Source of the DNA: Gluconobacter sphaericus NBRC 12467
GTDB taxonomy: Bacteria > Pseudomonadota > Alphaproteobacteria > Acetobacterales > Acetobacteraceae
Assembly (NCBI RefSeq): GCF_006539125.1
Contig: NZ_BJMK01000017.1
Span: 1-45,864, forward strand
Reading direction: 5' to 3'
Length of the DNA: 45,864 nt
Part shown: positions 8,103 through 17,107 of the stretch, in pieces
Numbering within the stretch: the first letter of the stretch is position 1
How the letters are laid out: every line of letters starts with the position of its first letter
Program-made: the position numbers and the translations under genes
The notes under the pieces: generated by a model
The model's database searches: none
What the model was told of the DNA's origin: nothing
What the model saw: the letters and a program-made list of their open reading frames with translations, nothing else

Positions 8103-9206
8103 ATGGCGACTGTCGAACTCAAAAATCTCCGTAAGACGTATCTTACGGAAGAAATCATCAAGGGCATTTCCCTGTCGATCGAAGAGCACGAATTCGTGGT
8201 CTTTGTCGGCCCGTCGGGCTGCGGAAAGTCCACGCTCCTGCGCATGATCGCAGGGCTGGAAGATATCACCTCCGGCGATCTGCTCATTGACGGGCAGCGC
8301 GTGAACGACGTGGAACCCGGCAAGCGCGGTCTGGCTATGGTCTTTCAGTCCTATGCGCTCTACCCGCACATGAACGTTTACAAAAACATGGAATTCGGCC
8401 TGAAGCTGTCCGGCATGCCGGAAGCGGAACGGCGCGCAAAAATCGAGAATGTCGCCCGCACGCTCCAGCTCGAACCCTATCTGAACCACAAGCCCGGACA
8501 GCTTTCCGGCGGTCAGCGTCAGCGTGTCGCCATCGGGCGCGCCATTGTGCGCAATCCGAAAGTGTTCCTGTTCGACGAACCGCTCTCCAACCTCGATGCC
8601 GCCCTGCGCGGCCAGATGCGCGTGGAACTCTCAGCCTTGCACCGCAAACTCGGCGCCACCACGATCTATGTGACGCACGACCAGGTCGAAGCCATGACCA
8701 TGGCCGACAAGATCGTCGTCCTGCAGAAAGGCGTGGTCGAACAGATCGGCTCCCCGCTCGAACTGTACCATCACCCGCGTAACCTGTTCGTGGCCCGCTT
8801 CATCGGCTCCCCGCCCATGAACTTCTTCTCGGCCATTTTCCAGGGCGGAGACGCCGCCGGATCGAGCGTGCAACTCCGGGATGGATCGACCCTCTACGTC
8901 CCCGTCACATCCCCGGGCCTTCTGCCCGGAACCAAAGTGACGGTCGGCATCCGCCCCGAACACGTCGAACTGGCATCTTCAGGCCCCAACAGCGGCGTTG
9001 TGGAAGTCATCGAGCGCCTCGGCGCCATCACGCTTGTTCATGTCCGCATGCCAGACGGGGAAATCATCGTCGTCCAGACGGATGGTGCCGTTCTCACGGA
9101 TGTAAATAGCCCTATCAGCCTGACCCTGCCCCCGCGCAACTGTCACCTTTTTGCCCCTGACGGTTTGGCCTTCGAAGCCTGCCACCGCCACCCACTCGCT
9201 GCCTGA
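8103..9206 (+). CDS. ABC importer ATPase (MalK/UgpC/SmoK type)
   Basis: 367 residues. Walker A GPSGCGKST is at 36-44, Q-loop FQSYALYPHM follows, the signature LSGGQRQRVAIGRA lies near 137-150, and Walker B FLFDEPLSNLDA follows. The last ~120 residues form the MOI/TOBE-type regulatory domain, ending with a Cys/His-containing tail. It energises import from the inner face of the membrane. GGAG nine bases before the ATG supports the start. Cluster-1 ATPases of this kind can serve several importers, so its substrate is set by the partner genes. Confidence 0.9.
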   Translation: MATVELKNLRKTYLTEEIIKGISLSIEEHEFVVFVGPSGCGKSTLLRMIAGLEDITSGDLLIDGQRVNDVEPGKRGLAMVFQSYALYPHMNVYKNMEFGLKLSGMPEAERRAKIENVARTLQLEPYLNHKPGQLSGGQRQRVAIGRAIVRNPKVFLFDEPLSNLDAALRGQMRVELSALHRKLGATTIYVTHDQVEAMTMADKIVVLQKGVVEQIGSPLELYHHPRNLFVARFIGSPPMNFFSAIFQGGDAAGSSVQLRDGSTLYVPVTSPGLLPGTKVTVGIRPEHVELASSGPNSGVVEVIERLGAITLVHVRMPDGEIIVVQTDGAVLTDVNSPISLTLPPRNCHLFAPDGLAFEACHRHPLAA

Positions 9207-9224
9207 TTTTAGGAACCACACATC

Positions 9225-9998
9225 ATGTACATGGAGAAACTCCGTCTCGATAACCGCGTCGCCATCGTCACCGGTGGTGCACAGAACATCGGCCTGGCCT
9301 GCGTCACCGCACTAGCCGAGGCTGGCGCGCGCGTCATCATCGCCGATCTCGACGAAACCATGGCAAAAGAAGCCGTGGAAGACTTACGCATGGAAGGCCA
9401 TGATGTCAGCAGCGTCGTCATGGACGTCACGAAGACGGACAGTGTGCAGAACGCCGTCCGCAGCGTTCATGAGCAGGAAGGCCGCCTGGATATCCTGGTC
9501 GCCTGCGCCGGCATCTGTATTTCCGAAGTCAAGGCTGAGGACATGACGGATGGCCAGTGGCTCAAGCAAGTGGATATCAACCTGAACGGGATGTTCCGCT
9601 CCTGCCAGGCCGCAGGACGCATCATGCTTGAGCAGAAAAAGGGCGTCATCGTCGCGATCGGCTCCATGTCCGGCCTGATCGTAAACCGCCCCCAGCAACA
9701 GGCTGCCTATAATGCGTCAAAGGCAGGTGTTCACCAGTATATCCGTTCGTTGGCAGCAGAATGGGCTCCTCATGGCATCCGCGCCAACGCCGTTGCTCCC
9801 ACCTATATCGAAACGACGCTCACCCGCTTCGGTATGGAAAAGCCTGAACTCTACGACGCCTGGATCGCCGGAACCCCGATGGGCCGTGTGGGCCAACCAG
9901 ACGAAGTCGCTTCCGTCGTACAGTTTCTTGCGTCTGACGCGGCCAGCCTGATGACCGGCGCCATCGTGAATGTGGATGCAGGCTTCACGGTCTGGTAA
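9225..9998 (+). CDS. NAD-type polyol dehydrogenase (SDR), D-arabitol/ribitol dehydrogenase-like
   Basis: 257-residue SDR with TGGAQNIG at 16-23 and an Asp at 41 that ends the second beta strand and favours NAD over NADP. The catalytic residues are S147, Y162 and K166 (YNASK), and the C-terminus is VDAGFTVW. It resembles arabitol/mannitol dehydrogenases and the G. oxydans 621H protein Gox2181 as I recall it, which also neighbours an importer and gno. As last gene of the operon it would oxidise the imported polyol in the cytosol. If the product is D-ribulose, the first gene of the operon phosphorylates it. AGGAA nine bases upstream supports the ATG at 9225. Confidence 0.85.
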   Translation: MYMEKLRLDNRVAIVTGGAQNIGLACVTALAEAGARVIIADLDETMAKEAVEDLRMEGHDVSSVVMDVTKTDSVQNAVRSVHEQEGRLDILVACAGICISEVKAEDMTDGQWLKQVDINLNGMFRSCQAAGRIMLEQKKGVIVAIGSMSGLIVNRPQQQAAYNASKAGVHQYIRSLAAEWAPHGIRANAVAPTYIETTLTRFGMEKPELYDAWIAGTPMGRVGQPDEVASVVQFLASDAASLMTGAIVNVDAGFTVW

Positions 9999-10009
9999 GC
10001 TAGGACAGT

Positions 10010-10032
10010 CCGGGCGCTGTCTTTGCGCCCGG
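10010..10032 (+). terminator. 8-bp GC hairpin ending the polyol operon
   Basis: CCGGGCGC (10010-10017) and GCGCCCGG (10025-10032) pair perfectly around a 7-base loop, 12 bases after the dehydrogenase stop. The following bases (ATATCTTC) are only moderately T-rich. Confidence 0.6.
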
Positions 10033-10112
10033 ATATCTTCACAGAAAAAGAGTGTAACAATCAGTCGCTTAGTGAGAAAGTCTTTTAAAGTTTCATTTTC
10101 CTCCAACTCTAC

Positions 10113-10129
10113 TTGCAACTAATTCGCAA
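10113..10129. promoter_or_regulatory. Fur-box-like inverted repeat upstream of siderophore receptor
   Basis: TTGCAACTAATTCGCAA has dyad symmetry (TTGC...GCAA, A/T pairs inside, centre 10121) and matches the alphaproteobacterial Fur-site pattern around TGCxAxTxATT. It sits 54 bases before the receptor ATG, within promoter range. Iron-repressed expression of the four-gene cassette is the expected consequence. Confidence 0.6.
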
Positions 10130-10183
10130 TATCGATACCAACCTCTGATCACGTGTCAGCACGTACAGTCATTGAGGTCGGGT

Positions 10184-12370
10184 ATGCACCGCAACAGGAT
10201 TCTTTACGCGATACCCCTCTCCCTCGTCATGAGTGGAGAAGTCTTCGCAGCCGACCAGAATGTCCTTCCTGAACCGCCACGCTCGGGGACGAAAAAAATC
10301 AGCACAGCCGGACCACAGACCAAAACGGTTGAAAAACTTGAAGTCCACGCACGCAGGGCCTCGACCCTCGCTTCCTCCGCGACCAAGTCGGACACGCCTC
10401 TGATCGCAACCGCCCAGTCGGTCACGGTCATCACGCGCAACGAAATGGATATCCGCAACGTCCTGAACCTCAATCAGGCTGTGCGCTATACCGCAGGCAT
10501 TACTGCCGATCTTCGTGGAGGCGGTGTGGGAACACGTTATGACCAGTTCGCCCTGCGCGGATTTACCGTTCCCACATTCCTCGACGGCCTGAAGCTTCAG
10601 GACAGCCCGACCGGCTATGCCGTGGCCCAGACTGACACCTCCCGTCTGGACCGCATCGAAATCCTCAAGGGCCCAGCATCAGCCCTTTACGGCCAGTCCA
10701 GCCCCGGCGGCCTCGTCGCACTGTCCAGCAAGCTCGCCACGGATCAGCGCTCTTACGGGAGCGTCAATGCGACCGGTGGTATGTTCGACCTGTACCGTGT
10801 GGATGCCGATGTTGGCGGCTATGTGACGGATAACGGCTTCGTCCGATATCGCCTCAATGGTACCATCAACGGCCAGCATAGCCAGCTCGCGCGTACCGGA
10901 AGTCGGCGCTTCTCCATCAGCCCGTCTTTCACGTTTGGTGGCGACGGCCCCACGACGCTGACGATCCTGGGAAATTACCAGTATGATCCGGAAAACGGCA
11001 CTTATGGCGGTGTCCCGCTCGTCGGGTCGCTTAAACCGGCCTCGTTCGGCTATCTGCCACGCAATTTCTACGACGGCGACTCATCGTTCGAAAAATACAA
11101 CCGTCGTCATGGCTCCGTCACCTATATCTTCAATCATCGCTTCAACAGCGACTGGAGCTTCAGCACGCGCGGTCGTTACGATGACATCAAGACCCAGTAT
11201 CGCAGCGTCTATGACAGCGGCTATTACGTTTCAGATGACACATTGGCCCGTTCGGCCATCGCCACCAACGAACACACACACAACCTGGCATTTGACAGCC
11301 AGTTCAAGGGCAAAGTCCGCACTGGACCGCTGCGTCACACTATGATGTTCGGTTTCGACTATATGCAGCAGAGCGCCTCGGAAGTCGGATACTACGGCTC
11401 AGCTCCCAGCCTGAACGTCTTTCATCCGAATTCCCAGATGGTCATTCCCACCCCATCTCCCTGGGTGAACTACAACACCGACTCCCATCAGGCCGGCATC
11501 TACGGACAGGACGAAATCCACTGGCGTCACCTGATCCTGACAGGCAGTATCCGTAATGACTGGTACCGCTCCCATCAAGTCGACAACATGTACAATACGA
11601 CGACCAACCAGAGCCCGAGCCAAATTACCTGGCGTGCCTCAGGTCTGTATCATTTCGATTTCGGCCTAGCTCCCTATATCAGCTACTCCACCTCTTTCCA
11701 GCCACAGTCCGGCAGCGTCTCGACCGATGGCGGAAAGACCGTGCGTCAGGCCAATCCGTCGCTTGGCAAGCAGCTTGAAGGCGGCCTGAAATACCAGCTT
11801 CCGGGCACATCCCTGCTTCTGACGGCTGCGGGCTTTCATATCGAACAGACCAACGTGCTCGTTGCTGTCGGCAATACTGGCTACAGCGCCGAAAGCGGGC
11901 TGGTCCATTCGGACGGCTTCGAGTTCGAGGCCCATGCAGAGCCGTTCCACAATCTTGTGCTGACAGCCGCCGTCAGCATCCAGAAAGTACACGACGACTC
12001 AACCGGCAAGCCGCTCATCCAGTCAGGCAAGGGCAATGCCTCACTGTTCGCCTTCTATACGATGCCGTCCGGTCCCGCGAAGGGCCTCGGCTTCGGCGGC
12101 GGCATGCGCTATTCCAATAAATCCTATGGTGGTGAAGCGTCTTACGGGAGTGTCTGGGTGCCGCAATATGCCGTATTCGATGCGTCGATACGCTACGACC
12201 TGTCCAATCTTTCCCATAGTCTGCATGGCTGGAATGTAGGCGCGAGCGTCCGCAACCTCTTTGACAAGAATTTCATCGCCAACTGCCTGAGTTACGCCTC
12301 TTACGGTCAGGAATTCTGCTATTACGGAGAGCGCCGCAACGCGCAGGCCAATATTGGCTTCAACTGGTAA
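10184..12370 (+). CDS. TonB-dependent siderophore receptor
   Basis: 728 residues. A signal peptide (cleaved near AFA-AD, residue 22) is followed by a plug domain running from about residue 50 to 190: LNQAVRYTAGITADLRGGG, then RIEILKGPASALYGQSSPGGLV. A 22-strand-type barrel ends in an aromatic residue (ANIGFNW). This is an outer-membrane gate that takes up ferric siderophores with energy from TonB/ExbBD. ATG at 10184 has GAGG seven bases before it; a TTG four codons upstream is less likely. The next three genes form the frequently seen receptor-DUF3649-PepSY-DUF3325 cassette. A Fur-like site precedes it. The siderophore cannot be named from sequence. Confidence 0.93.
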   Translation: MHRNRILYAIPLSLVMSGEVFAADQNVLPEPPRSGTKKISTAGPQTKTVEKLEVHARRASTLASSATKSDTPLIATAQSVTVITRNEMDIRNVLNLNQAVRYTAGITADLRGGGVGTRYDQFALRGFTVPTFLDGLKLQDSPTGYAVAQTDTSRLDRIEILKGPASALYGQSSPGGLVALSSKLATDQRSYGSVNATGGMFDLYRVDADVGGYVTDNGFVRYRLNGTINGQHSQLARTGSRRFSISPSFTFGGDGPTTLTILGNYQYDPENGTYGGVPLVGSLKPASFGYLPRNFYDGDSSFEKYNRRHGSVTYIFNHRFNSDWSFSTRGRYDDIKTQYRSVYDSGYYVSDDTLARSAIATNEHTHNLAFDSQFKGKVRTGPLRHTMMFGFDYMQQSASEVGYYGSAPSLNVFHPNSQMVIPTPSPWVNYNTDSHQAGIYGQDEIHWRHLILTGSIRNDWYRSHQVDNMYNTTTNQSPSQITWRASGLYHFDFGLAPYISYSTSFQPQSGSVSTDGGKTVRQANPSLGKQLEGGLKYQLPGTSLLLTAAGFHIEQTNVLVAVGNTGYSAESGLVHSDGFEFEAHAEPFHNLVLTAAVSIQKVHDDSTGKPLIQSGKGNASLFAFYTMPSGPAKGLGFGGGMRYSNKSYGGEASYGSVWVPQYAVFDASIRYDLSNLSHSLHGWNVGASVRNLFDKNFIANCLSYASYGQEFCYYGERRNAQANIGFNW

Positions 12371-12656
12371 ACCACAACCCGGAAGCCCCCGACGCTACGA
12401 CATCGCCCTGCGCCTTGTCGTAGCGTTGCCGTTCGGTTACGCCCTGTCCGCGCTAGGCGGTATCTGCCTTGCATTTTGGCTTCCCCTGTCCCGAGCAGAC
12501 AACGCCATGGCCGGGATCTTTGTCGGCCTAATCCTCTGGCCCGTCATTTTCATGGCATCCGTCGCAATCGCCCGTATCGAACGGCTACTGACCCTTCTGA
12601 TCCCTGCGACCTGCCTTCTGAGCGCTCTGGCCCTTCTCGGCGGCTGGCGCCCATGA
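12354..12656 (+). CDS. Small membrane protein, DUF3649-like
   Basis: 100 residues starting at a TTG that overlaps the last 17 bases of the receptor gene. Three hydrophobic segments are visible (residues ~20-43, 51-70, 78-97), with the first Gly- and Leu-rich (LPFGYALSALGGICLAFWLP). Size, hydropathy and position after a siderophore receptor and before a PepSY protein match DUF3649 proteins. The function is unknown; a role in inner-membrane handling of siderophore iron is inferred from context. It ends in an ATGA overlap with the next gene. Confidence 0.7.
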   Translation: MASTGKPQPGSPRRYDIALRLVVALPFGYALSALGGICLAFWLPLSRADNAMAGIFVGLILWPVIFMASVAIARIERLLTLLIPATCLLSALALLGGWRP

Positions 12657-14116
12657 AAGGAACGTTCCGTGCCTCCATGGCCGTAGTGCACACGACACTA
12701 GGTCTCGTCACGGGCTGGGTACTGTTCGCCATCGCCTTGTCCGGTGCCCTGAGCGTCTTCCGGCAGGAAATCAGCCTCTGGGCCCGACCTGAAATTTCCG
12801 GGCCTGCGTCCGATCCCCTCGTGACAGACGCCCATGCTCTGGACTGGCTAAGCCACAACGCATCCACCGCCAGCGCCTGGTATGTCGGCAGCGCCACCGA
12901 TCTCTGCTCCTTTGCAACAGCCCTGTGGCCGGACACAAAAGGCGACTACATCCAGCGCGCCCTTGATCCCGCAACAGGCAGCCCCGATGGCATCCGGGAC
13001 ACGCTGGGCGGTGAGTTCTTCTACCGCTTCCATTTCGAACTTCAGCTTCCCTATCCTTGGGGACGGCTGGTTGCAGCTCTTGCTGCATTGGCCCTCGTCG
13101 TCGGACTGGTCACCGGCATTATCATCCATCGCCGCATTTTTGCGGACTTCTTTACCTTCCGTCCCTCACGCGGGCAGAGAAGCTGGCTGGACATGCACAA
13201 CCTGATGGGTGTCGCGGCACTGCCTTTCCATCTGATGATCTCCTCCACAGGCGCCGTCACCCTCGGAACACTGCTCCTTCCGTGGAGCACGCAGGCCCTC
13301 TACCGGAGCGATGTCACCGCCTCCTACATGGAACTCAATCCCGCACTCTATTCCCGACCTGCAAGCGGCCGTGCCGGCCATCTCGCGCCGATCCTGCCCA
13401 TGCTGCAGGAGGCTGACAGGCGTTTCGGTGGCACAGGTCTGGAACAGATTTACGTTTTCAACCCGGCCGATCAGGCGTCGCTCGTCACTGTAATCGCGGG
13501 CAACAGTCGTACCATTAGCACGTCCTCACAGATCATCACCTTCGATGGTCCATCAGGTCATATCCTCAGGGAACATATCGAAAAACGCCCTGTCATCCGG
13601 GCCTATACGTTCCTGTACGGACTGCATGTCGCACGTTTTGCTCCCTGGATCACACGCTGGCTCTATTTCCTGTCCGGACTGGCGCTCGCAGCAGTAATCG
13701 GTAGCGGCATGCATCTATGGACGCTCAAGCGCCTGCGTCGCCCGCATCATTCAGGACACCGGATCGTCGCCCGCCTGAATGTGGGGGTCCTGATGGGCAC
13801 ACCCCTCGCCTTTGCATCTTTTTTCATCGCCAACCGCCTTCTATCAGCCACGATGCCCCACCGCGCCGGATATGAAGTGATAACCGTATTCATCGTCTGG
13901 GGGATCACGCTGGCCTACACACTATTCCGCAACCCGGAGCGGACATGGGCGGAGCTGCTGGGCAGCAACGCCGCAGCATGCTTTCTGATCGCAGCGCTCA
14001 GCCTGCCGTGGCACGGCAGCACCATCGCGGGCGTCGGGCTGACAGCCCTTCTCCTGTCAGCATCTTTCGCTTTTGCGACGTATCACAGGATACGCAAAAC
14101 CGGGCTCCTGGCATGA
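12653..14116 (+). CDS. PepSY-associated transmembrane protein, putative ferric-siderophore reductase
   Basis: 487 residues from the ATG that overlaps the preceding stop as ATGA. It has an N-terminal span (TTLGLVTGWVLFAIALSGAL), a periplasmic segment, spans near 140-165 (LVAALAALALVVGLVTGIII) and 195-220, a second large periplasmic region, and four or more C-terminal spans. Membrane-facing histidines (VVHTT, IIHRR, DMHNLMG, PFHLM, LYGLH, GMHLW) could bind haem, as in FoxB/PiuB-type reductases. Proteins of this family accompany siderophore receptors and are thought to reduce siderophore-bound iron in the periplasm or inner membrane. The assignment rests on architecture and context. Confidence 0.8.
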   Translation: MKGTFRASMAVVHTTLGLVTGWVLFAIALSGALSVFRQEISLWARPEISGPASDPLVTDAHALDWLSHNASTASAWYVGSATDLCSFATALWPDTKGDYIQRALDPATGSPDGIRDTLGGEFFYRFHFELQLPYPWGRLVAALAALALVVGLVTGIIIHRRIFADFFTFRPSRGQRSWLDMHNLMGVAALPFHLMISSTGAVTLGTLLLPWSTQALYRSDVTASYMELNPALYSRPASGRAGHLAPILPMLQEADRRFGGTGLEQIYVFNPADQASLVTVIAGNSRTISTSSQIITFDGPSGHILREHIEKRPVIRAYTFLYGLHVARFAPWITRWLYFLSGLALAAVIGSGMHLWTLKRLRRPHHSGHRIVARLNVGVLMGTPLAFASFFIANRLLSATMPHRAGYEVITVFIVWGITLAYTLFRNPERTWAELLGSNAAACFLIAALSLPWHGSTIAGVGLTALLLSASFAFATYHRIRKTGLLA

Positions 14117-14394
14117 ACTGGATTTCCGCTCTGTGTGGACAGTCCGCCATGCTGATGTTCGTCGCCGCCTCTCATCGCGGAAACCGGATCTTCTGGCATG
14201 ACCGCCTGACAGAACCACAGCGGCGCATCCTGAAATCATGCGCCGCTGTGGTTCTGCTCCTCAGCCTCGCGCTTCAGACTCTCAGCGACGGGACCGTTAT
14301 CCTGAACATGATTGAATGGATCCTGCTTGCCGGCCCCGAAATCATGATCGCGACACTCGCCTGCTCCTTCAGAGAAAGCCTCGTCCGACCATGA
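14113..14394 (+). CDS. Small membrane protein, DUF3325-like
   Basis: 93 residues beginning in an ATGA overlap with the PepSY gene. Three hydrophobic stretches (residues ~5-20, 42-58, 64-84) mark an inner-membrane protein. Length, order and the motif around MLMFVAASHRGN fit DUF3325 proteins that end siderophore-receptor cassettes. No enzymatic motif is seen. Codons 33-48 are part of a perfect 19-bp inverted repeat (14210-14256), described separately. The gene is convergent with the phospholipase C gene, 12 bases apart. Confidence 0.75.
   Translation: MNWISALCGQSAMLMFVAASHRGNRIFWHDRLTEPQRRILKSCAAVVLLLSLALQTLSDGTVILNMIEWILLAGPEIMIATLACSFRESLVRP
14210..14256. repeat. Perfect 19-bp inverted repeat inside the DUF3325 gene
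   Basis: Arms 14210-14228 and 14238-14256 are exact reverse complements (CAGAACCACAGCGGCGCAT and its complement) with a 9-base loop. Both arms are in frame and translated. On RNA this would be a very stable hairpin in the middle of the last gene of the iron operon. Confidence 0.95.
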
Positions 14395-14406
14395 TCCGGA
14401 AGGTGC

Positions 14407-16884
14407 TCACCCCGCCATCGCCGGATCGGTAAGCGTGATCTTCCCCGTTTCCATACGGCCGCCCAGAACATGCCTGAAATCCGGATCTTCCGGAGACGTA
14501 AGCGTCACGTCATACCACTGATGGCTGGCTGACAGGTCCAGCCGGATCTTCTGATACCCTTGAGCTTTGAGGACCACAGTCCGCAAGGGGCCAGCATCTC
14601 CGATACGATACTGAACCGTCAGCGGCACCTTGCCAGCATTGGTCATGGTAAGGACGATCCCTGGCCCTTGTCCCTTGACGCCAATATCATAACGACAGGC
14701 TGAACGAAGCGCGACCCGATCAGCATGCCCTCGGTAAGCCCGATAGAACCCGTTAGGCGCATGAACTGCGACATCATACAGTCCATCCACGCCCGGCAAC
14801 GTCACATCCATCCGGTCTCCTGCTGCCACGGCATAGGTTCCAGCCTGCATATCGCGACCGTCATTGCGATAATCATAGACATTGAATGGCGCACCTGCCG
14901 CCCGTTCCCCATGAAAACTCTGCCCGGCTCCCAACGTCAGGCTCACCTGCCCATGCTCCACATCAATGCCGCCGTCACAGTAAAGCTCATAAGGCAGCGC
15001 ACAGGCCGGACGTGTTCCGCTTTCCTGACGCACGGTTTGCCGCAACAGATCCGGCTGATCTTTCAATACGGCGATCTCATCCGCAGACAGCGAGCGGAAA
15101 CCACCCGGCAACGGACGGTTTCGTGCATCCTCGATAACCTTCAGATGCGTGTTCCGGTCCAGATAGTTCAGGGACGGTGCAACCTCGTCATGAGGATGAA
15201 AACAGGATGTCAGATCGCCGCAGATGGCTCGACGCCACGGGGAAATATTTGTTTCCCGGACAGGCGTGCCGAACTTCTTCTCAACAAAGTGCTCCAGAAA
15301 CCGCAGTGTCGAGCTATGGTCGAAGAGCTGTGAATTAACCAGTCCACCCCGGCTCCACGGAGACGCTACAACCATCGGCACCCGGAAACCGAGCCCGATC
15401 GGGCCGCTGCGTGCGATCCGCTCGGGAACGCCCCGGCGAACCTCATCCTCAGCAGTCGTATATTCCAGACCGTCCGCCCCGATCGAAGCGGAAGAACGGC
15501 CCGTTTCCGGACGCTCCGGATCAGGGGCCGCATAGGAACAACCGTGATCGAAATACCCATCATTTTCATCATAGGTCAGAATAAAAATGGTCTTCTTCCA
15601 GACCTCGGGATTTTCGGTCAGGATGTTCATGACTTCCGACACATACCAGGCTCCGTACCAGGCCGATATCGGGTGGTCCGAGAAATGCTCCGGTGCCGCC
15701 ATCCAGGAAACCGCCGGAAGCTGGCCTGTCCGGACATCCTTGCGGAACTGGTACAGCACATCTCCCTTCGGCGCCTTCATCCCCTTCGCATCCGGATCAC
15801 CCACGAAGGCAAGTTCCTCAAGGCTGCGGTAATCGGGATCAGCATTGTTGACCACGAAAGCCTTCGTGAAAAGCGCACGCTCCTCGGGCGTCAGCTTTTC
15901 AAATCCCTTCGCAGATTTCTGACGCTTTTTCAGAACCTCCATCAAAGCCTTCGCCTCAACAAGCTGCTCACTCCGCTCTCCGGATACCAGCATCTCAAGG
16001 TTTTCAAGCCGATTGATATGCTCTGAACATTCCCGGATCCGCTCTTCAATCCATTCCCCGAAGCCCGGATTGGAACTGACATTGAAGCTATCGAAACACT
16101 CCAACACGTTACAGCCGAAATTGGACAGCCAGGAACGCTCCGCCGGAGACATGCCGCCCGTCTGGCTCAGTTCATTCTGGTAGAATTTCCATGACACCCC
16201 GACCTTCTCCAGCCGCTCCGGAAAGGTCGTCCAAGTCATACCACCTTCGAGGATTTCCGGGTTCCGCATATAAACGGCTGACGCGGTATTCTGCTGGTCC
16301 CGCACGGTTCCGGTCCAGAAGACGAGGCGGTTGGGCGTCGTGCTGGACATGACGCCACAATAGTTCTGGTCACAGACCGTAAATGCATCGGCCAAAGCGT
16401 AATAGAACGGCAGATCCTCGCGGGTGTAATATCCCATCGTCAGCGGATACTGCCTGTATTCCTTCTTGTGAGGTCGCTTGACATCAATCCACCGGTCATG
16501 ATGCCCCCCGTTCCAGGCATCGACCTGACTGTCCCGAGAATGCGGGATCGAGCCCATCCACGTGACCTTCGTGTCGTGAATGTTCAGACGCCACGGTGCA
16601 TAAGTTTCCCCGCTCTTGCCGGACTGCACAAAAACGGAACTGCCGTTCTTCTGACGGATTGCACGCCTGTCGTTGAAGCCGCGAACACCAGCCAGCGTTC
16701 CGAACATATGATCAAAAGAGCGGTTTTCCTGCATGAGGATAACGACATGCTCGGCATTCAAATATGTCGTACCCGGCTCGGGCGCGATGGCATAAGCGCG
16801 ACGAATGGCGGCCGGAAGCCCTTCAGTTGCGACTGCGGCACCACCGAACAGGGCATATTTAAGGAAGGTTCTGCGAGTGGACAT
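14407..16884 (-). CDS. Phosphocholine-type phospholipase C, Tat-exported
   Basis: 825 residues. A twin-arginine signal (TRRTFLKYA at residues 3-11, then a hydrophobic stretch) points to Tat export of a folded enzyme. The catalytic domain follows the acid-phosphatase/PLC superfamily: HVVILMQENRSFDHMFGTLA near 47-66, then FILTYDENDGYFDH and VASPWSRGGLV later. The last ~200 residues look like two beta-rich DUF756 repeats typical of PlcN/PlcH. It would cleave phosphatidylcholine to diacylglycerol and phosphocholine outside the membrane. At 825 residues it is somewhat longer than the usual ~700. Phosphate scavenging is plausible given phosphate-permease sequences nearby, but no clear Pho box was seen upstream. 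Confidence 0.88.
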   Translation of the reverse strand: MSTRRTFLKYALFGGAAVATEGLPAAIRRAYAIAPEPGTTYLNAEHVVILMQENRSFDHMFGTLAGVRGFNDRRAIRQKNGSSVFVQSGKSGETYAPWRLNIHDTKVTWMGSIPHSRDSQVDAWNGGHHDRWIDVKRPHKKEYRQYPLTMGYYTREDLPFYYALADAFTVCDQNYCGVMSSTTPNRLVFWTGTVRDQQNTASAVYMRNPEILEGGMTWTTFPERLEKVGVSWKFYQNELSQTGGMSPAERSWLSNFGCNVLECFDSFNVSSNPGFGEWIEERIRECSEHINRLENLEMLVSGERSEQLVEAKALMEVLKKRQKSAKGFEKLTPEERALFTKAFVVNNADPDYRSLEELAFVGDPDAKGMKAPKGDVLYQFRKDVRTGQLPAVSWMAAPEHFSDHPISAWYGAWYVSEVMNILTENPEVWKKTIFILTYDENDGYFDHGCSYAAPDPERPETGRSSASIGADGLEYTTAEDEVRRGVPERIARSGPIGLGFRVPMVVASPWSRGGLVNSQLFDHSSTLRFLEHFVEKKFGTPVRETNISPWRRAICGDLTSCFHPHDEVAPSLNYLDRNTHLKVIEDARNRPLPGGFRSLSADEIAVLKDQPDLLRQTVRQESGTRPACALPYELYCDGGIDVEHGQVSLTLGAGQSFHGERAAGAPFNVYDYRNDGRDMQAGTYAVAAGDRMDVTLPGVDGLYDVAVHAPNGFYRAYRGHADRVALRSACRYDIGVKGQGPGIVLTMTNAGKVPLTVQYRIGDAGPLRTVVLKAQGYQKIRLDLSASHQWYDVTLTSPEDPDFRHVLGGRMETGKITLTDPAMAG

Positions 16885-17020
16885 ATCAACCGTTGCCTGG
16901 GACCTGAAGCCGCGTAATGCGACAGACTAGAGAAATAGCCCCGGATGAATAATCGTCTCCTGCCCCGAATTCATCCCGCAATCCCGAAACTTCATGAAAA
17001 CGTAACCTGACCGAATAACG

Positions 17021-17063
17021 ATGAACGGGCGCAGGTCGCTTTGCAAACCATACGCCCGTTCAT
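17021..17063. terminator. 11-bp inverted repeat downstream of the small lipoprotein
   Basis: ATGAACGGGCG (17021-17031) and CGCCCGTTCAT (17053-17063) pair perfectly with a 21-base loop. It lies 45 bases past the stop of the minus-strand lipoprotein gene and 137 bases upstream of the phospholipase gene, so it could end the first transcript or be an operator for the second. Confidence 0.4.
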
Positions 17064-17107
17064 TGATCATTTTCTCCAAACACACGGAAACCGATGCTCG
17101 GCAGTCC

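Noticed and set aside
7695-8489. 264-codon minus-strand open frame across permease and ATPase genes
   Set aside because: It spans two well-supported genes and lacks any family pattern.
16885-17020. Pho box upstream of the phospholipase gene
   Set aside because: No two CTGTCA-like direct repeats at 11-base spacing could be found.
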